The notes below the pieces were generated by a model. It searched no databases. It was not told the DNA's origin and saw only the letters and a program-made list of their open reading frames with translations. A stretch of 44,355 nucleotides of DNA from Oppiella nova. Lineage: Eukaryota; Arthropoda; Arachnida; Sarcoptiformes; Oppiidae. Position 1 is the stretch's first letter. Every line of letters begins with the position of its first letter. This document shows positions 7,679-17,284 of the stretch, one piece after another. The DNA is taken from positions 1 through 44,355 of the forward strand of contig CAJPVJ010000080.1 in assembly GCA_905397405.1 (NCBI GenBank). Direction: 5' to 3'. The position numbers were made by a program, and so were the translations under genes.

Positions 7679-9037
7679 CTAACGTGATTTATTCCAACTC
7701 AAAATTTTAAATAATCCAAACATCACAATAATCCAGATTGGAATCAAAATGACCGATTCTTTAAAGTTTTGCACCCACATGATATATAGGATCATACTGA
7801 TAAAAACTAAAACAATATAATTGCTTACGGGTGAAAACAATGAGGGAAATTTTACCCTTGTCCCTTCCAACTTTTTAGCACGTTTAAATTTTAAATGGGT
7901 AAAACTAATCAGTGCCCAGTTTAAAACCAGAGCAGCAACAGCCAAATACATCAGATGACTTAATGCTTCTTCAGGCACAAAATAATTTAGTAATACACAA
8001 CCAAAAATCAGTATAGAAGAGAAGATCACCGCAGTGATTGGTACACCTTGTTTGCTGACTTTTGCAAACATCTTCGGTGCATTGCCTTGTACTGCAAGCC
8101 CATACAGCATACGACTATTGGCATACATACCACTGTTATATACCGAAAGTGCGGCAGTTAGAATAATAAAATTGAGTAAATGTGCTGCCCAACCTAAGCC
8201 CAGTTGGCTGAAAATCATTACAAAGGGACTTTTATCTAAACCGCCAAGATCAAGTTGATTCCATGGAATTAAGGACATGATGATGGCAAGAGAAGCCACA
8301 TAAAAAACCAAAATACGGAAAATCACGCGATTGACTGCTTGTGGTATGCTTTTTTCAGGGTTTTCTGCTTCGGCAGCCGTCATCCCAATCAATTCAATGC
8401 CGCCAAATGCAAACATTAAAAAGGCCAGCATATAAAATAACCCTGAAAAACCATGTGGGAAAAATCCGCCATGTTGCCAGAGGTTTGCCACAGTTGCAGT
8501 TGAATCCGCACCTGCTGTGAGCAAAAGATATAAACCAAACACAATCATCGAAATCACAGCAACAACTTTGATAATGGCTAACCAAAATTCAGATTCACCA
8601 TAAAATTTAACATTGCCTAGATTAAAACCAGTCACGATGACAAAGAAAAATAAAGCGGAGACCCAAGCGGGAATATGCGGCCACCAATAATGCACATATT
8701 TAGCCACCGCTGTAAGTTCAGTCATGGCGACTAAAATATACATTACCCAGTAATTCCAGCCAGATAAAAAGCCAGGAAATTTTCCCCAATATTTTTGTGA
8801 AAAATAACTGAATGAACCTGCAACAGGTTCTTCTACAATCATTTCACCCATTTGGCGCATGATTAAAAAGGCAATCAAACCGACGATGGCATAGCCTAAA
8901 ATAATCGAAGGACCAGCAGATTGGATGACTTGTGCAGAACCTAAAAATAATCCTGTACCCACAGCGCCACCCATAGCGATCAATTGGATATGACGATTTT
9001 TAAGTCCACGTTTTAATTGGGAAGATGAGCGATTCAA
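7679..9037 (-). CDS. aroP: Aromatic amino acid permease (AroP/PheP type)
   Basis: 452 residues and about 12 membrane segments, amino acid-polyamine-organocation superfamily. The opening QLKRGLKNRHIQLIAMGGAV and GTGLFLGSAQVIQSAGPSII, the FLIMRQMGEMIVEEPVAGSF region and the SVYNSGMYANSRMLYGLA region follow AroP/PheP closely. It should import Phe, Tyr or Trp with protons across the inner membrane. The reading frame opens with a TTG at 9037; no ATG sits nearby in frame and no strong ribosome site is seen, so the start is uncertain. It stands alone between the IclR gene and a dispersed repeat. Substrate choice within the aromatic group cannot be fixed from sequence alone. Confidence 0.82.
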   Translation of the reverse strand: MNRSSSQLKRGLKNRHIQLIAMGGAVGTGLFLGSAQVIQSAGPSIILGYAIVGLIAFLIMRQMGEMIVEEPVAGSFSYFSQKYWGKFPGFLSGWNYWVMYILVAMTELTAVAKYVHYWWPHIPAWVSALFFFVIVTGFNLGNVKFYGESEFWLAIIKVVAVISMIVFGLYLLLTAGADSTATVANLWQHGGFFPHGFSGLFYMLAFLMFAFGGIELIGMTAAEAENPEKSIPQAVNRVIFRILVFYVASLAIIMSLIPWNQLDLGGLDKSPFVMIFSQLGLGWAAHLLNFIILTAALSVYNSGMYANSRMLYGLAVQGNAPKMFAKVSKQGVPITAVIFSSILIFGCVLLNYFVPEEALSHLMYLAVAALVLNWALISFTHLKFKRAKKLEGTRVKFPSLFSPVSNYIVLVFISMILYIMWVQNFKESVILIPIWIIVMFGLFKILSWNKSR

Positions 9038-9162
9038 AATATGCTGTGCTGAATAAAAGAAGCCATTGTAATAGATTGGCTATAGATAACCTAGTTTGAA
9101 AACGATGTTGTTGAGGCAATTTTAAAAGATATTGAACACTGGGATATTAGAACGCTTCCATC

Positions 9163-9268
9163 TATTAAAATATGATCATATTGAGTGAATCACATTACTA
9201 TTGAAAGAGCCTTCTCACTTTGGGAGAAGGCTAGGATGAGGGGTATCTATACTTCTAAAAAAGACTTA
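9163..9268 (-). repeat. Dispersed intergenic repeat, copy C (inverted)
   Basis: Read on the minus strand it has the CCTCATCCTAGCCTTCTCCC core with the GAGAAGG return arm. It is followed by a CTTTCAATAGTAATGTGATT-like tract and an ATATGATCATATTTT end. The same order occurs at 21089, 21414 and, more diverged, 26480. There is no coding capacity. It is probably a small non-autonomous palindromic repeat. Confidence 0.75.
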
Positions 9269-9278
9269 TAAAACAAGC

Positions 9279-10121
9279 TTATTCAGATTTTTCTAATCTA
9301 CGCAGTGGATGCATGCCCTCAACCATACCCATAAATGGTGGGTAAATTGAGTAACCAACCAAGGCTTGAAGTTCAGGTGAAATCGACCTTACCGTATCTT
9401 TGGAAAGTTCAAGCAAATAGTTTTCTTGCTGTCGGACATAGGCTTCACAGTACTGATGAGTAATCGCAAAGCGTGAGGATTTCGAATGATTTTGACCGCC
9501 ACCATGCCAAGTCGTACCGAGAAAAAAGATCACCGAACCTGCAGGCATCACTGCGGGTATCGCTTCTGATCTTTGTGCAAATCGATCATCTCCCCAGTGA
9601 TGGCTGCCAGGAATAATTACTGTTGCACCATTCTCTTCGGTAAAATCATCAATTGCCCAGACGGTTGCAGCACCAAGTGGCTGACGAGGGCGGGGGAGGC
9701 GATAAAAAGCATCATCATAATGCAGACTTTGAGCGATTTCACCTGAAAGTATATTGATGATTTGACTCTGAGAGAGCAGGAAGTTGGGTTGAAACAGACG
9801 ATCCATAAGACCAAGAATGTGAGGATGTACGGCAAGTTGATCAGTGATTCGCGTTTTTGAGAGAACATTATAGACACGCTGGGTTTGCTGACCTTCAAAC
9901 GGGTTGCGTCCAGTTTGGTCGAGAAGAGCAAGGCATTCTTGCTTAATCTGCTTGCAGGTTTCTTTGCTGATCAGGTTGTTGATGATGACATAACCATCAC
10001 GCATTAAGGTTTGGAAATCTCGTTGGATTTCTGGCGTATTTCGCTCAGGCCCTGGTTGTAATTGTCGATGGGTCTTTGCGTGATCTTTTTTATTATATTG
10101 ACGAATATCTAATTTAGACAT
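9279..10121 (-). CDS. Phytanoyl-CoA dioxygenase (PhyH) family protein
   Basis: 280 residues. The Fe(II)/2-oxoglutarate oxygenase facial triad is visible: HxD in SLHYDDAFY (about 143-145) and the distal His in GTTWHGGGQNH, followed by SSRFAI whose Arg fits 2-oxoglutarate binding. Such enzymes hydroxylate small organic substrates in the cytoplasm; the substrate cannot be told here. The start is supported by AAGGAG. It follows a TetR gene by 46 bases on the same strand and is probably co-transcribed with it from the palindromic promoter at 10814-10839. Confidence 0.82.
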   Translation of the reverse strand: MSKLDIRQYNKKDHAKTHRQLQPGPERNTPEIQRDFQTLMRDGYVIINNLISKETCKQIKQECLALLDQTGRNPFEGQQTQRVYNVLSKTRITDQLAVHPHILGLMDRLFQPNFLLSQSQIINILSGEIAQSLHYDDAFYRLPRPRQPLGAATVWAIDDFTEENGATVIIPGSHHWGDDRFAQRSEAIPAVMPAGSVIFFLGTTWHGGGQNHSKSSRFAITHQYCEAYVRQQENYLLELSKDTVRSISPELQALVGYSIYPPFMGMVEGMHPLRRLEKSE

Positions 10122-10167
10122 TGAAAGCTCCTTGATTTAACGTGCTGGGCAGAACGAAACGCTTAGT

Positions 10168-10797
10168 TCATATTGTTTCCTGCCTTGGTTTTTTACTTGT
10201 TTCTCCAGATGACAGTGGGCTGAGTTGTAGGGTATTGCTTGTCAGATTCCAGAGTTGTTCGAATAGTTCCACATTCGAGGGCCTTTCTTTGGCAAGGATG
10301 GCTTGATCAATCGCCAGACGCAGACCTCCCATCAGCATTGCCACCGTTGTATTTGGATTAAGATCTGGACTGATTATCCCCAACTTCTGCCCTTGAGCAA
10401 TGTTACGTGCACCAGCTTCTAATAATGCCTCCATGTGAGCGCGTTCGATATCAAGCACCTCAGGTTCACGGGCAAGTCGCCCAGCAATTAAAGGCGCCAG
10501 AGGGTGATTATAGAAATAGTCAATGATTGCTTTGGTACGGGTTTTTTCGCGTTCTCTCCATTCAATATTTGTTGGAATGCTGTCACCCAAAGCAAGTGCT
10601 CTCAATGGTTCATAGAATTGATCCACAACAGCGGCGATCAGACCTGTTTTTGAGCCAAAGTGATGATAGGTGAGTCCAGCTGATGTATTCGCCCTTTTGG
10701 CGATGGCACTAATCTCCATATGTCCATTGTTAGCAATCAATTCCTGTTCTGCTGCAGTGATCAAGCGTTGGTAAGTCGCGATCTTTTTTTCGGTCAT
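10168..10797 (-). CDS. TetR-family transcriptional regulator
   Basis: 209 residues. The N-terminal HTH (about 8-55) reads RLITAAEQELIANNG, then ISAIAKRANTSAGLTYHHFG, the standard TetR pattern with the YxHF end. The C-terminal ligand domain is helical and unspecific. A 26-base palindrome lies 17 bases upstream of the start, so autorepression is likely. The downstream gene is a PhyH oxygenase, the probable main target. Confidence 0.85.
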   Translation of the reverse strand: MTEKKIATYQRLITAAEQELIANNGHMEISAIAKRANTSAGLTYHHFGSKTGLIAAVVDQFYEPLRALALGDSIPTNIEWREREKTRTKAIIDYFYNHPLAPLIAGRLAREPEVLDIERAHMEALLEAGARNIAQGQKLGIISPDLNPNTTVAMLMGGLRLAIDQAILAKERPSNVELFEQLWNLTSNTLQLSPLSSGETSKKPRQETI

Positions 10798-10813
10798 GAT
10801 TTTATTCTTAAAA

Positions 10814-10839
10814 AAACTGAATTGAATTCAATTTAGTTT
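10814..10839. promoter_or_regulatory. TetR operator palindrome
   Basis: The half-sites AAACTGAATTG and CAATTTAGTTT form a 26-base palindrome centred at 10826/10827, with one mismatched pair (10819/10834). It lies 17 bases before the TetR start, where repressor binding would block the tetR-phyH promoter. Confidence 0.75.
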
Positions 10840-11053
10840 TTCTTGCGAGGATTGTCAACAGCATTTCGCCAAGATCAGTTAGAGAAATGGCTTTACCATA
10901 AGCTCTAAAGTGAGCTTGAGTCTGAGTAAGTGGAACTATTGTTAGTGAGAAATAATTGGAAAAAGCAAATATAAGAAAGTAAAAATGTGGCAGAGATTTT
11001 TAATTGATCTCTTTAAAATGAATAGTATATTTTTGATTTAATGCTTGCCGCTT

Positions 11054-12106
11054 TTATTGTACGGCTTGCTTACGAAATTGAATCGGCGTTACCCCACTCC
11101 ATTTTCTAAATGCGCGAGCAAAATTTGCGGGTTGAATATATCCAAGATAATTGGCGATATCTTGGATTTCCATATTGCTGTTCAGTAAAAGTTTTTCAGC
11201 CTCTTTATATTTGACTTCGTCTAACAGAAGCAGGTAAGACGAATTTATTTCGTTGAGATGTCTTCTCAATGTACGACTCGACATATGTAAACGTTCGGCA
11301 ACGTTGTCTAAAGAAGGGTAGCCTTTTTGAGGAACAAGCACCAATTCTGTTTTTACACGTAAGCAAATATCTTGAATTTGTTCAGAAAAACGAATTTGTT
11401 CTGTTTCACATTGTGCCAATGCTTGTTGAAATGCCGTCGGATCTGCCATTTGTGGGGAGAGCTTGAGCAGTGATAAGTTGTATCGGATTTGATTTTTATT
11501 TTGATTAAAAAGAATCAAGGGAAGTTGCTGTTGAAATTTCTGATGGTAGCGTGGTTCTGGCCAGTCGACTCTTAACTCAACTTGAGAAAAATCTTTTTCT
11601 ATTAATGATCTACCTGTCTGAATAATTCCGATCATTAAACATTCATAAAAAAACCGTCTTAAAATTTCAGTTTGCTCTTTATCGTTACTGATCACAGGGT
11701 GAGTTTCTTGAATATCAATGACAGATAAATTTTCTTCCTCATAAAAATCAATTCGATAATCTTTTAAGCGCATATTAAAAAATTGCACTGCAAGCTCAAT
11801 CGCATGACGCAAAGAGAGGCTACTCATTAACGCATATCCCATTGGGCCGTGAGCGGTTAAACGCAGTTTTAAGCCATACTCATATCCAAGTCCAAAGTCC
11901 TGAGCCAAGGTTAAACTTATCCAGGCTAATTTCGACCATTGTAAAGGCGTAATACGTGCATCTAGTTGGTTAAGCAGTGTTAAAGGAATTTTACTCTTTT
12001 GCAAAATATCAGGAGCGGAAAAGCCCTTTTCGACCATGATTTCTAATAATAAATGAACATAAGAAATTGGAATACTGGCTTTTGATAACCCATACGGATC
12101 TTTCAT
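11054..12106 (-). CDS. AraC-family regulator with N-terminal effector domain
   Basis: 350 residues. The first ~200 residues match the N-terminal domain of OruR/ArgR-type AraC proteins (LTAHGPMGYALMSSLSLRHA region). The C-terminal double HTH is clear: LDNVAERLHMSSRTLRRHL (about 267-285), then IQDIANYLGYIQPANFARAF ending in RKWSGVTPIQFR. It is transcribed divergently from the five-gene operon starting at 12217, with 110 bases between, and is its likely activator. The effector is unknown. Confidence 0.85.
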   Translation of the reverse strand: MKDPYGLSKASIPISYVHLLLEIMVEKGFSAPDILQKSKIPLTLLNQLDARITPLQWSKLAWISLTLAQDFGLGYEYGLKLRLTAHGPMGYALMSSLSLRHAIELAVQFFNMRLKDYRIDFYEEENLSVIDIQETHPVISNDKEQTEILRRFFYECLMIGIIQTGRSLIEKDFSQVELRVDWPEPRYHQKFQQQLPLILFNQNKNQIRYNLSLLKLSPQMADPTAFQQALAQCETEQIRFSEQIQDICLRVKTELVLVPQKGYPSLDNVAERLHMSSRTLRRHLNEINSSYLLLLDEVKYKEAEKLLLNSNMEIQDIANYLGYIQPANFARAFRKWSGVTPIQFRKQAVQ

Positions 12107-12216
12107 TTTGTTCTATGTGCTGGCCGAAAATGATTAGCATTATGTCTTAACTCCATCTCACGCTCAAGTTTTAGCTACGTGATACTAAGATTATTCTATT
12201 GATCTGAGTATTTGCG

Positions 12217-13020
12217 ATGAGCTTACCTCGTCCCCTTAAAAATTCACCAGTGGTGATTACTGGCGCATCTTCAGGTATTGGTGAAGAACTTGCTAAACAG
12301 TTTGCTGAACGTGGTTATCCGCTTATTTTGGTTGCACGACGTGTAGATAAGCTTGAGCTTCTCGCTACCCATTTACGTCAGAAATATCAGGTAGAAGTGA
12401 GTTTACGCCCATGTGACCTCGCGAACCGTGAGGCAAGAACCCAGTTCCGTCTGGAATTGGAAAAGATGGATGTGGCTATTTTATGCAATAACGCTGGTTT
12501 TGCCACTTTTGGCCGATTACATGAGTTGGATGCTGACCGAGAGCGGGAAGAGACGGAAGTTAATGCTGTTGCGGTACAGGATCTTACTTTAGCTGTATTG
12601 CCTAAAATGATGCAACGTAAAACGGGTGCAATTTTGATTGTGGGTTCGACATCAGGCCATCAACCAACACCAGCCAATGCAACCTATGCTGCAAGTAAAG
12701 CTTTCGCGAACTCCTTTGCTGAATCTCTACATAGTGAGCTGAGTGGTACTGGTGTGACATGTACCTTATTAGCACCTGGGCCGACGATCACTGGTTTTAA
12801 TGAAGTGGCGGGGATTACCAAAATTGATGGTGTTGGTGGAAGTTTTGTTTGGGTAACCGCAGAACGGGTAGCTAAAGAGGCGATACAAGGAATGAATTGT
12901 AACCGCCGTATTGTGATCCCAGGTTTTATTGCACAGGCTCAAACACTGGGTGGACGCTATACCCCACGCGTTATTTTATTACCCATATTAAAACAAGTAT
13001 TTTCGAGATTAAAAGCATGA
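12217..13020 (+). CDS. Short-chain dehydrogenase/reductase (SDR)
   Basis: 267 residues, classical SDR. It has TGASSGIG (about 15-22) for NAD(P), CNNAG (90-94), a catalytic Ser near 144-146, and YAASK with Tyr157 and Lys161. The RR at 41-42 after strand two suggests NADP preference. It would oxidise or reduce an alcohol/ketone pair. First gene of an operon with ADC-like, PF10118 and OYE proteins; its stop overlaps the next start (ATGA at 13017-13020). The C-terminal hydrophobic tail may associate with membrane. Confidence 0.85.
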   Translation: MSLPRPLKNSPVVITGASSGIGEELAKQFAERGYPLILVARRVDKLELLATHLRQKYQVEVSLRPCDLANREARTQFRLELEKMDVAILCNNAGFATFGRLHELDADREREETEVNAVAVQDLTLAVLPKMMQRKTGAILIVGSTSGHQPTPANATYAASKAFANSFAESLHSELSGTGVTCTLLAPGPTITGFNEVAGITKIDGVGGSFVWVTAERVAKEAIQGMNCNRRIVIPGFIAQAQTLGGRYTPRVILLPILKQVFSRLKA

Positions 13021-13763
13021 GACAGCTGATCAATGATTTACGCATCCCCATTGGTTTAGCAAACCTTGGCAATAAGCTTTACCACAATGCTCAATATTTA
13101 ACGGCTGTGGTAGAGGTCAATGAAAAAGCAATGGCACGCTGGTTACCTGCTGGAATGAAACTGGTAAAACCTGCCAGAGCCGATTTGTTCTGTGCTTATT
13201 TCCCTGAAAATGTCTATACAGGGGCATATCATGAGACGGGTTTGTTTGTACATATACAGGTGGGTAATAAAATAGGTATTTTTTGTCCATGGATGATTCT
13301 GGATGATGATCGGGCCATGATCATTGGGCGTGAATTGCTGGGCTATCCCAAAAAAATGGGAGAGATCAGTTGGGATAATGATGGTACTCGTATTCTAAGC
13401 AAAGCATCACGTCGTGGCACTGTGTTAGTTGAAATGGACGCCAAACTTGGTAAGGTCATTCATGATGCACCGCCAATTCTAGGTTTACCACATCGTAATA
13501 TCACAGGAGGATTAGGTTTGGGCTTACCACGGGAAGTTCGATTTACCCCTAAAGAACATCCTGTCGAAGTTCGCCGTGTGGAGATGAACTTACGTTTTAC
13601 AGGTACGGTAAATGATCCTTTACATGATATGGGACTCGGTAAAGTGGTTGATGCACGATTGCATCGCGTGGATTTATCTGGTGGTTTTATCCCTCCAATT
13701 CAGATTCCGCGTTTACGGACTCCTTTGTTCTTAATGCGTCAATTTAATCCACGTATTTTATAA
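13017..13763 (+). CDS. Acetoacetate decarboxylase-family protein
   Basis: 248 residues. The ADC fold is indicated by RADLFCAYFPENVY and by RELLGYPKKMGE, whose Lys112/Lys113 pair corresponds to the Schiff-base and neighbouring lysines of acetoacetate decarboxylase. A late segment with GLGLGLPREVRF also fits. It may decarboxylate a 3-keto acid or act on a related carbonyl compound. The ATGA overlap with the SDR gene indicates tight co-translation. Substrate unknown. Confidence 0.8.
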   Translation: MRQLINDLRIPIGLANLGNKLYHNAQYLTAVVEVNEKAMARWLPAGMKLVKPARADLFCAYFPENVYTGAYHETGLFVHIQVGNKIGIFCPWMILDDDRAMIIGRELLGYPKKMGEISWDNDGTRILSKASRRGTVLVEMDAKLGKVIHDAPPILGLPHRNITGGLGLGLPREVRFTPKEHPVEVRRVEMNLRFTGTVNDPLHDMGLGKVVDARLHRVDLSGGFIPPIQIPRLRTPLFLMRQFNPRIL

Positions 13764-13778
13764 ATAGGGAGCATGGCG

Positions 13779-14642
13779 ATGGATATGTTTGCTAGCCCTT
13801 CCTCAAGCAAAGCCATTCAATATAGACACGTTTCTGCATCGATAGATATTCAAGTCAGAAGTATGGATTTTACTTTTCCAGATGAAATTCCTGAATTTTG
13901 GTTTAGCAATAATCCATTACTTACCATGTTATTGACTGCATTATCTAGTGCTTTTCCTGATGGAGAGCGGCAGTCTATTCATAGTGTGCGTCATTATCAG
14001 AATAAGATTGAAGATCCGATTCTGCTTCAGCAAGTTCGCGCTTTTATTGGGCAGGAAGCACACCATGGTAAAGAGCATGATGTATTGAATGGGGTCATGC
14101 TGAAAAAGGGCTATCCAGTCGATCGAATTTATAAACGATTTAAAAAGATGAATCGTTTGATGCAGACGCAGTTTTCTCCAGCACATCAATTGGCATGCAC
14201 AGTTTGTATGGAACACCTGACTGCGATTTTATCTGATTATTTCATCAGTACCGCCCCCGAAGATCTCGCATTATTCAATGTACATTTAAGAAAAATATGG
14301 GTATGGCATGCGATTGAAGAAACTGAACATAAGGCGGTGGCATTTGATGTTTATCAATCCTTAGTGAATCGGCCTTATTTTCTACGCCTAGTCATGCTTG
14401 AAACTACACTCTCTTTTGTTTTGGTCACAGGGCGTGGAACGATAGAGCTTTTGCGTCATTCAGGAATGCAACGAGATTTAAAAGGGCTATATCAGGGGCT
14501 AGGTTATTTGTTTGGTCGCAAAGGCTTAGTGAGGAATATCAGCAAAGCTTATCTCGACTTCTTCTCAACCGATTTTCATCCTTGGCAGCATGACAATAGA
14601 AACATGATGCGCCTATTAAAAAATCAATATTTCAATGAGTAG
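13779..14642 (+). CDS. PF10118 metal-dependent hydrolase-like protein (first copy)
   Basis: About 287 residues. The ATG at 13779 lies 7 bases after AGGGAG, better than the ATG at 13773. The helical-bundle family shows metal-ligand-like motifs IGQEAHHGKEH, CMEHLTAIL and WHAIEETEHKAVAFD, the EExEHK pattern seen in ferritin-like di-iron proteins. The biochemical role is unproven; the 'hydrolase' label is the family's traditional name. It sits between ADC-like and OYE genes, and a second PF10118 gene ends the operon. Confidence 0.75.
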   Translation: MDMFASPSSSKAIQYRHVSASIDIQVRSMDFTFPDEIPEFWFSNNPLLTMLLTALSSAFPDGERQSIHSVRHYQNKIEDPILLQQVRAFIGQEAHHGKEHDVLNGVMLKKGYPVDRIYKRFKKMNRLMQTQFSPAHQLACTVCMEHLTAILSDYFISTAPEDLALFNVHLRKIWVWHAIEETEHKAVAFDVYQSLVNRPYFLRLVMLETTLSFVLVTGRGTIELLRHSGMQRDLKGLYQGLGYLFGRKGLVRNISKAYLDFFSTDFHPWQHDNRNMMRLLKNQYFNE

Positions 14643-14712
14643 TAACTGAAATAAACAAGAAATTGAAATTTACAGCGTACTCATTCACCCAATTATTTTA
14701 GGAATTCATCCA

Positions 14713-15942
14713 ATGGCACAACGTATACTCGCAAAATCTCCGTTAAAGCAACCATTAACCTTGGCCTGCGGTATAACGATACCAAACCGTATTGCAAAAT
14801 CGGCCATGAGTGAGCAATTGGCGGATCGACATGGTTCACCAACCATAGACTTACAACAACTCTATGCTGTATGGGCAAGAGGAGGAACTGGGTTATTAAT
14901 CACAGGCAATGTCATGATTGATTCTCGTGCATTTGTTGAGCCACGCAATGTCGTTTTGCAAGATGAACAATTCTTACAGGCAAATAAGTTATGGGCCCAA
15001 GCTGCACAAGCAAATGGCAGCAAGATTATTATGCAAATTAACCATCCTGGTCGTGTTGCTGTACTTCCATTATTAAAAAAGCCAATCGCGCCATCCGCAG
15101 TTGGGCTAGATCTGCCTGCAATGAATATTATTCGTATGCCTCGTGCGATGACTGAGGCAGAGATTTTGGAACAAATTAAACGTTTTGCGACCACGGCTGC
15201 ATTGGCTGTGAAAGCTGGATTCGATGGTGTACAGGTTCATGCTGCACATGGTTATTTGTTATCACAATTTTTATCTCCATTGGCAAATACACGTACAGAT
15301 CAATGGGGTGGGAATCCTGAAAATCGACAACGGATTTTGATTGAAACGGTGCGTGCAGTGCGTCAGGCCATCGGCAAAAATAAGATCCTAAGTGTCAAAC
15401 TAAATTCTGCTGACTTTCAAAAGGGTGGATTAAGTCAGCAAGAATCTCTTCAAATTGCCTTAGCTCTAGAAGCTGAGGGTATCGATTTATTAGAGGTTTC
15501 AGGGGGCAATTATGAATCTCCTGCACAGTTGGGATATGCACCTGATCGACAGGCTCAGCGTGATGGCTATTTCCTTGATTATGCGACTGCACTTCGTGAG
15601 CAGAGCAAACTGCCATTAATGCTGACAGGCGGACTGCGTGATGTCGATTTGATGAACCGGATTGTTGCTGATGGTACTGTTGATTTAATTGGTTTGGCTC
15701 GTCCTTTTGCTTTGCAACAAGATTTAGCCAAACAACTTTTAGCTGGAAAATCACTGCTTGATCCTGCAAAAATTCCTGCTGTTGGATACAAACCTGTCGA
15801 CGCCTATCTACAACTGGCTTGGCATGCTACTCAATTTCGTCGGATTAGCAGCGGTCAGCAACCCAAGGCAATTAAGGGATTATTCCGTACATTGATCGCC
15901 TTTGGCCCTCGTATGGGTTTTAACATTTTGACACAGGACTAA
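14713..15942 (+). CDS. Old Yellow Enzyme-family NADH:flavin oxidoreductase
   Basis: 409 residues, FMN-binding TIM barrel. Diagnostic parts are NRIAKSAMSEQLAD near the N terminus, QINHPGRVA, and FDGVQVHAAHGYLLSQFLSP followed by N.R.D.WGG. LTGGLRDV and DLIGLARPF complete the phosphate-binding end. The family reduces activated C=C bonds of enones or acts on 2,4-dienoyl compounds. In this operon it may act on an unsaturated ketone together with the SDR. Fourth of five genes. Confidence 0.87.
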   Translation: MAQRILAKSPLKQPLTLACGITIPNRIAKSAMSEQLADRHGSPTIDLQQLYAVWARGGTGLLITGNVMIDSRAFVEPRNVVLQDEQFLQANKLWAQAAQANGSKIIMQINHPGRVAVLPLLKKPIAPSAVGLDLPAMNIIRMPRAMTEAEILEQIKRFATTAALAVKAGFDGVQVHAAHGYLLSQFLSPLANTRTDQWGGNPENRQRILIETVRAVRQAIGKNKILSVKLNSADFQKGGLSQQESLQIALALEAEGIDLLEVSGGNYESPAQLGYAPDRQAQRDGYFLDYATALREQSKLPLMLTGGLRDVDLMNRIVADGTVDLIGLARPFALQQDLAKQLLAGKSLLDPAKIPAVGYKPVDAYLQLAWHATQFRRISSGQQPKAIKGLFRTLIAFGPRMGFNILTQD

Positions 15943-15976
15943 TCGTTAAACGATTTGCGATACAAGGAGTTTTATC

Positions 15977-16839
15977 ATGAGTGGTTTAATCAAAGAAACC
16001 CATACGATTGTTCCAAGACGTCCAGTATTTGATTTTGCTGAAACTCCCAGTCATTGGATTTATGATGATCCGATGGCGACGCAAATGCTGAATTTAATTA
16101 ACCCAATTACACCAGCACCAGAACGTTGGTTTTGTCAGACTTTTAGAGACGCATTACCGTTTGTTCAAGATGAGCAATTAAAAGCTGTAGCCATGGCCTT
16201 TATTAAACAAGAGGGTGCTCACAGCTATGGACATACCTTAGGTACGCGACATATAGAAGCTTTAGGAATTGATTTAAGTCGTTATACCGAAATGATGAAC
16301 TGGATATTTAATGACATGATTGGTCCTAAACCATTCGGTTATGAGTTAAAACATCCACGCTTAAAATCAACTTGGTTGACGACACGATTGGCTATGGTTG
16401 CAGCAGCAGAGCATCTCACAGGTGTATTGGGTCATTGGGTTTTAAATGCTGAGGGCTTACAAACTGCACCAGTAAATGTACAAATGTTACGTTTATTACA
16501 ATGGCATGGCGCTGAAGAGGTTGAACATCGTGAAGTGGCAGATGCCATGTTTAGGCACTTGAGCAATAATATTTTGTTGCGAACAGGTGCGGCTGTTTTT
16601 ACCTTTCCATTATTTATTGTATTGGCTTATATTGCTACTTGGTCCAACAAGACCCGCAATTACCGCATCGTTTTCGTTTTAAGGATTATTTTCGAGCAGC
16701 TCGACATGACCGAGTCCCTAGAGCTGGTTATATGATACGTGCCTGTATACGTTATTTTAATCCCAAGCATAGCCCACTCAATGAAGGCTCAACCGAGCAA
16801 GCGTTGGCATATTTAAACAATATGCCTGAGTTTAAATGA
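15977..16839 (+). pseudogene. PF10118 metal-dependent hydrolase-like gene (second copy), frame broken near its 3' end
   Basis: The first ~220 codons are clearly PF10118: IKQEGAHSYGHT, AAAEHLTGVL and WHGAEEVEHREVAD match the motifs of the gene at 13779. Around 16635-16645 family-like sequence jumps to another frame, which continues to 16839. The original frame instead gives an unrelated tail and stops at 16735. The shift equals one missing base. It may be a real mutation or a sequence error. The metal-ligand motifs lie before the break, so the truncated product could fold in part. A ribosome site, AAGGAG, precedes the start. Confidence 0.75.
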
Positions 16840-17284
16840 TTCTTTGCAATTCAATATCAAGATACCCATTATGTAGCAGTAAAATATCCTCATAATGGGG
16901 AATGCTTATATAACTATGATTTTTTAATTTCTGATGCATTAAGCTTTTAAAATTATAGATTTATTTTTTTCACTCGACCTGTAATCTGATTTTCTATCTA
17001 TAAAACATTCAATTAATGACAATTTTGTAATAAAAATGCTTTATCGAACATTTACCAATATCTTGTTTCTTTTTTGTATAAATGTAATTGTAAATTTAAA
17101 AAACTACTATATAAAATTAATCATTAATTTTTAAAATGAGTAGGATTGTGAAAATTCACACAGATATGGAATCGCTTTAGTATTATTTTAAATGAATTTC
17201 TTGGAATCTATTTTATCTTTGTAAAGTAGTAACTTACTTGGTTGAGTTTTTAAATATCATGAATATTGTTTACAGAAAGTTGTA
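16840..17284. other. Gene-free spacer after the five-gene operon
   Basis: It contains a hairpin at 16865-16899 (CCCATTATG pairing with CATAATGGG, 17-nt loop), probably the operon end. The remaining ~380 bases are AT-rich without a visible ORF or repeat, and must contain the promoter of the next gene. Confidence 0.5.
16865..16899 (+). terminator. Hairpin downstream of the SDR-OYE operon
   Basis: Perfect 9-bp stem 26 bases after the operon's last stop. There is no U-tract, so terminator activity is uncertain. Confidence 0.4.

Noticed and set aside
15395-15769. 124-codon minus-strand ORF inside the OYE gene
   Set aside because: Antisense shadow of conserved flavin-binding coding sequence, low-complexity product.
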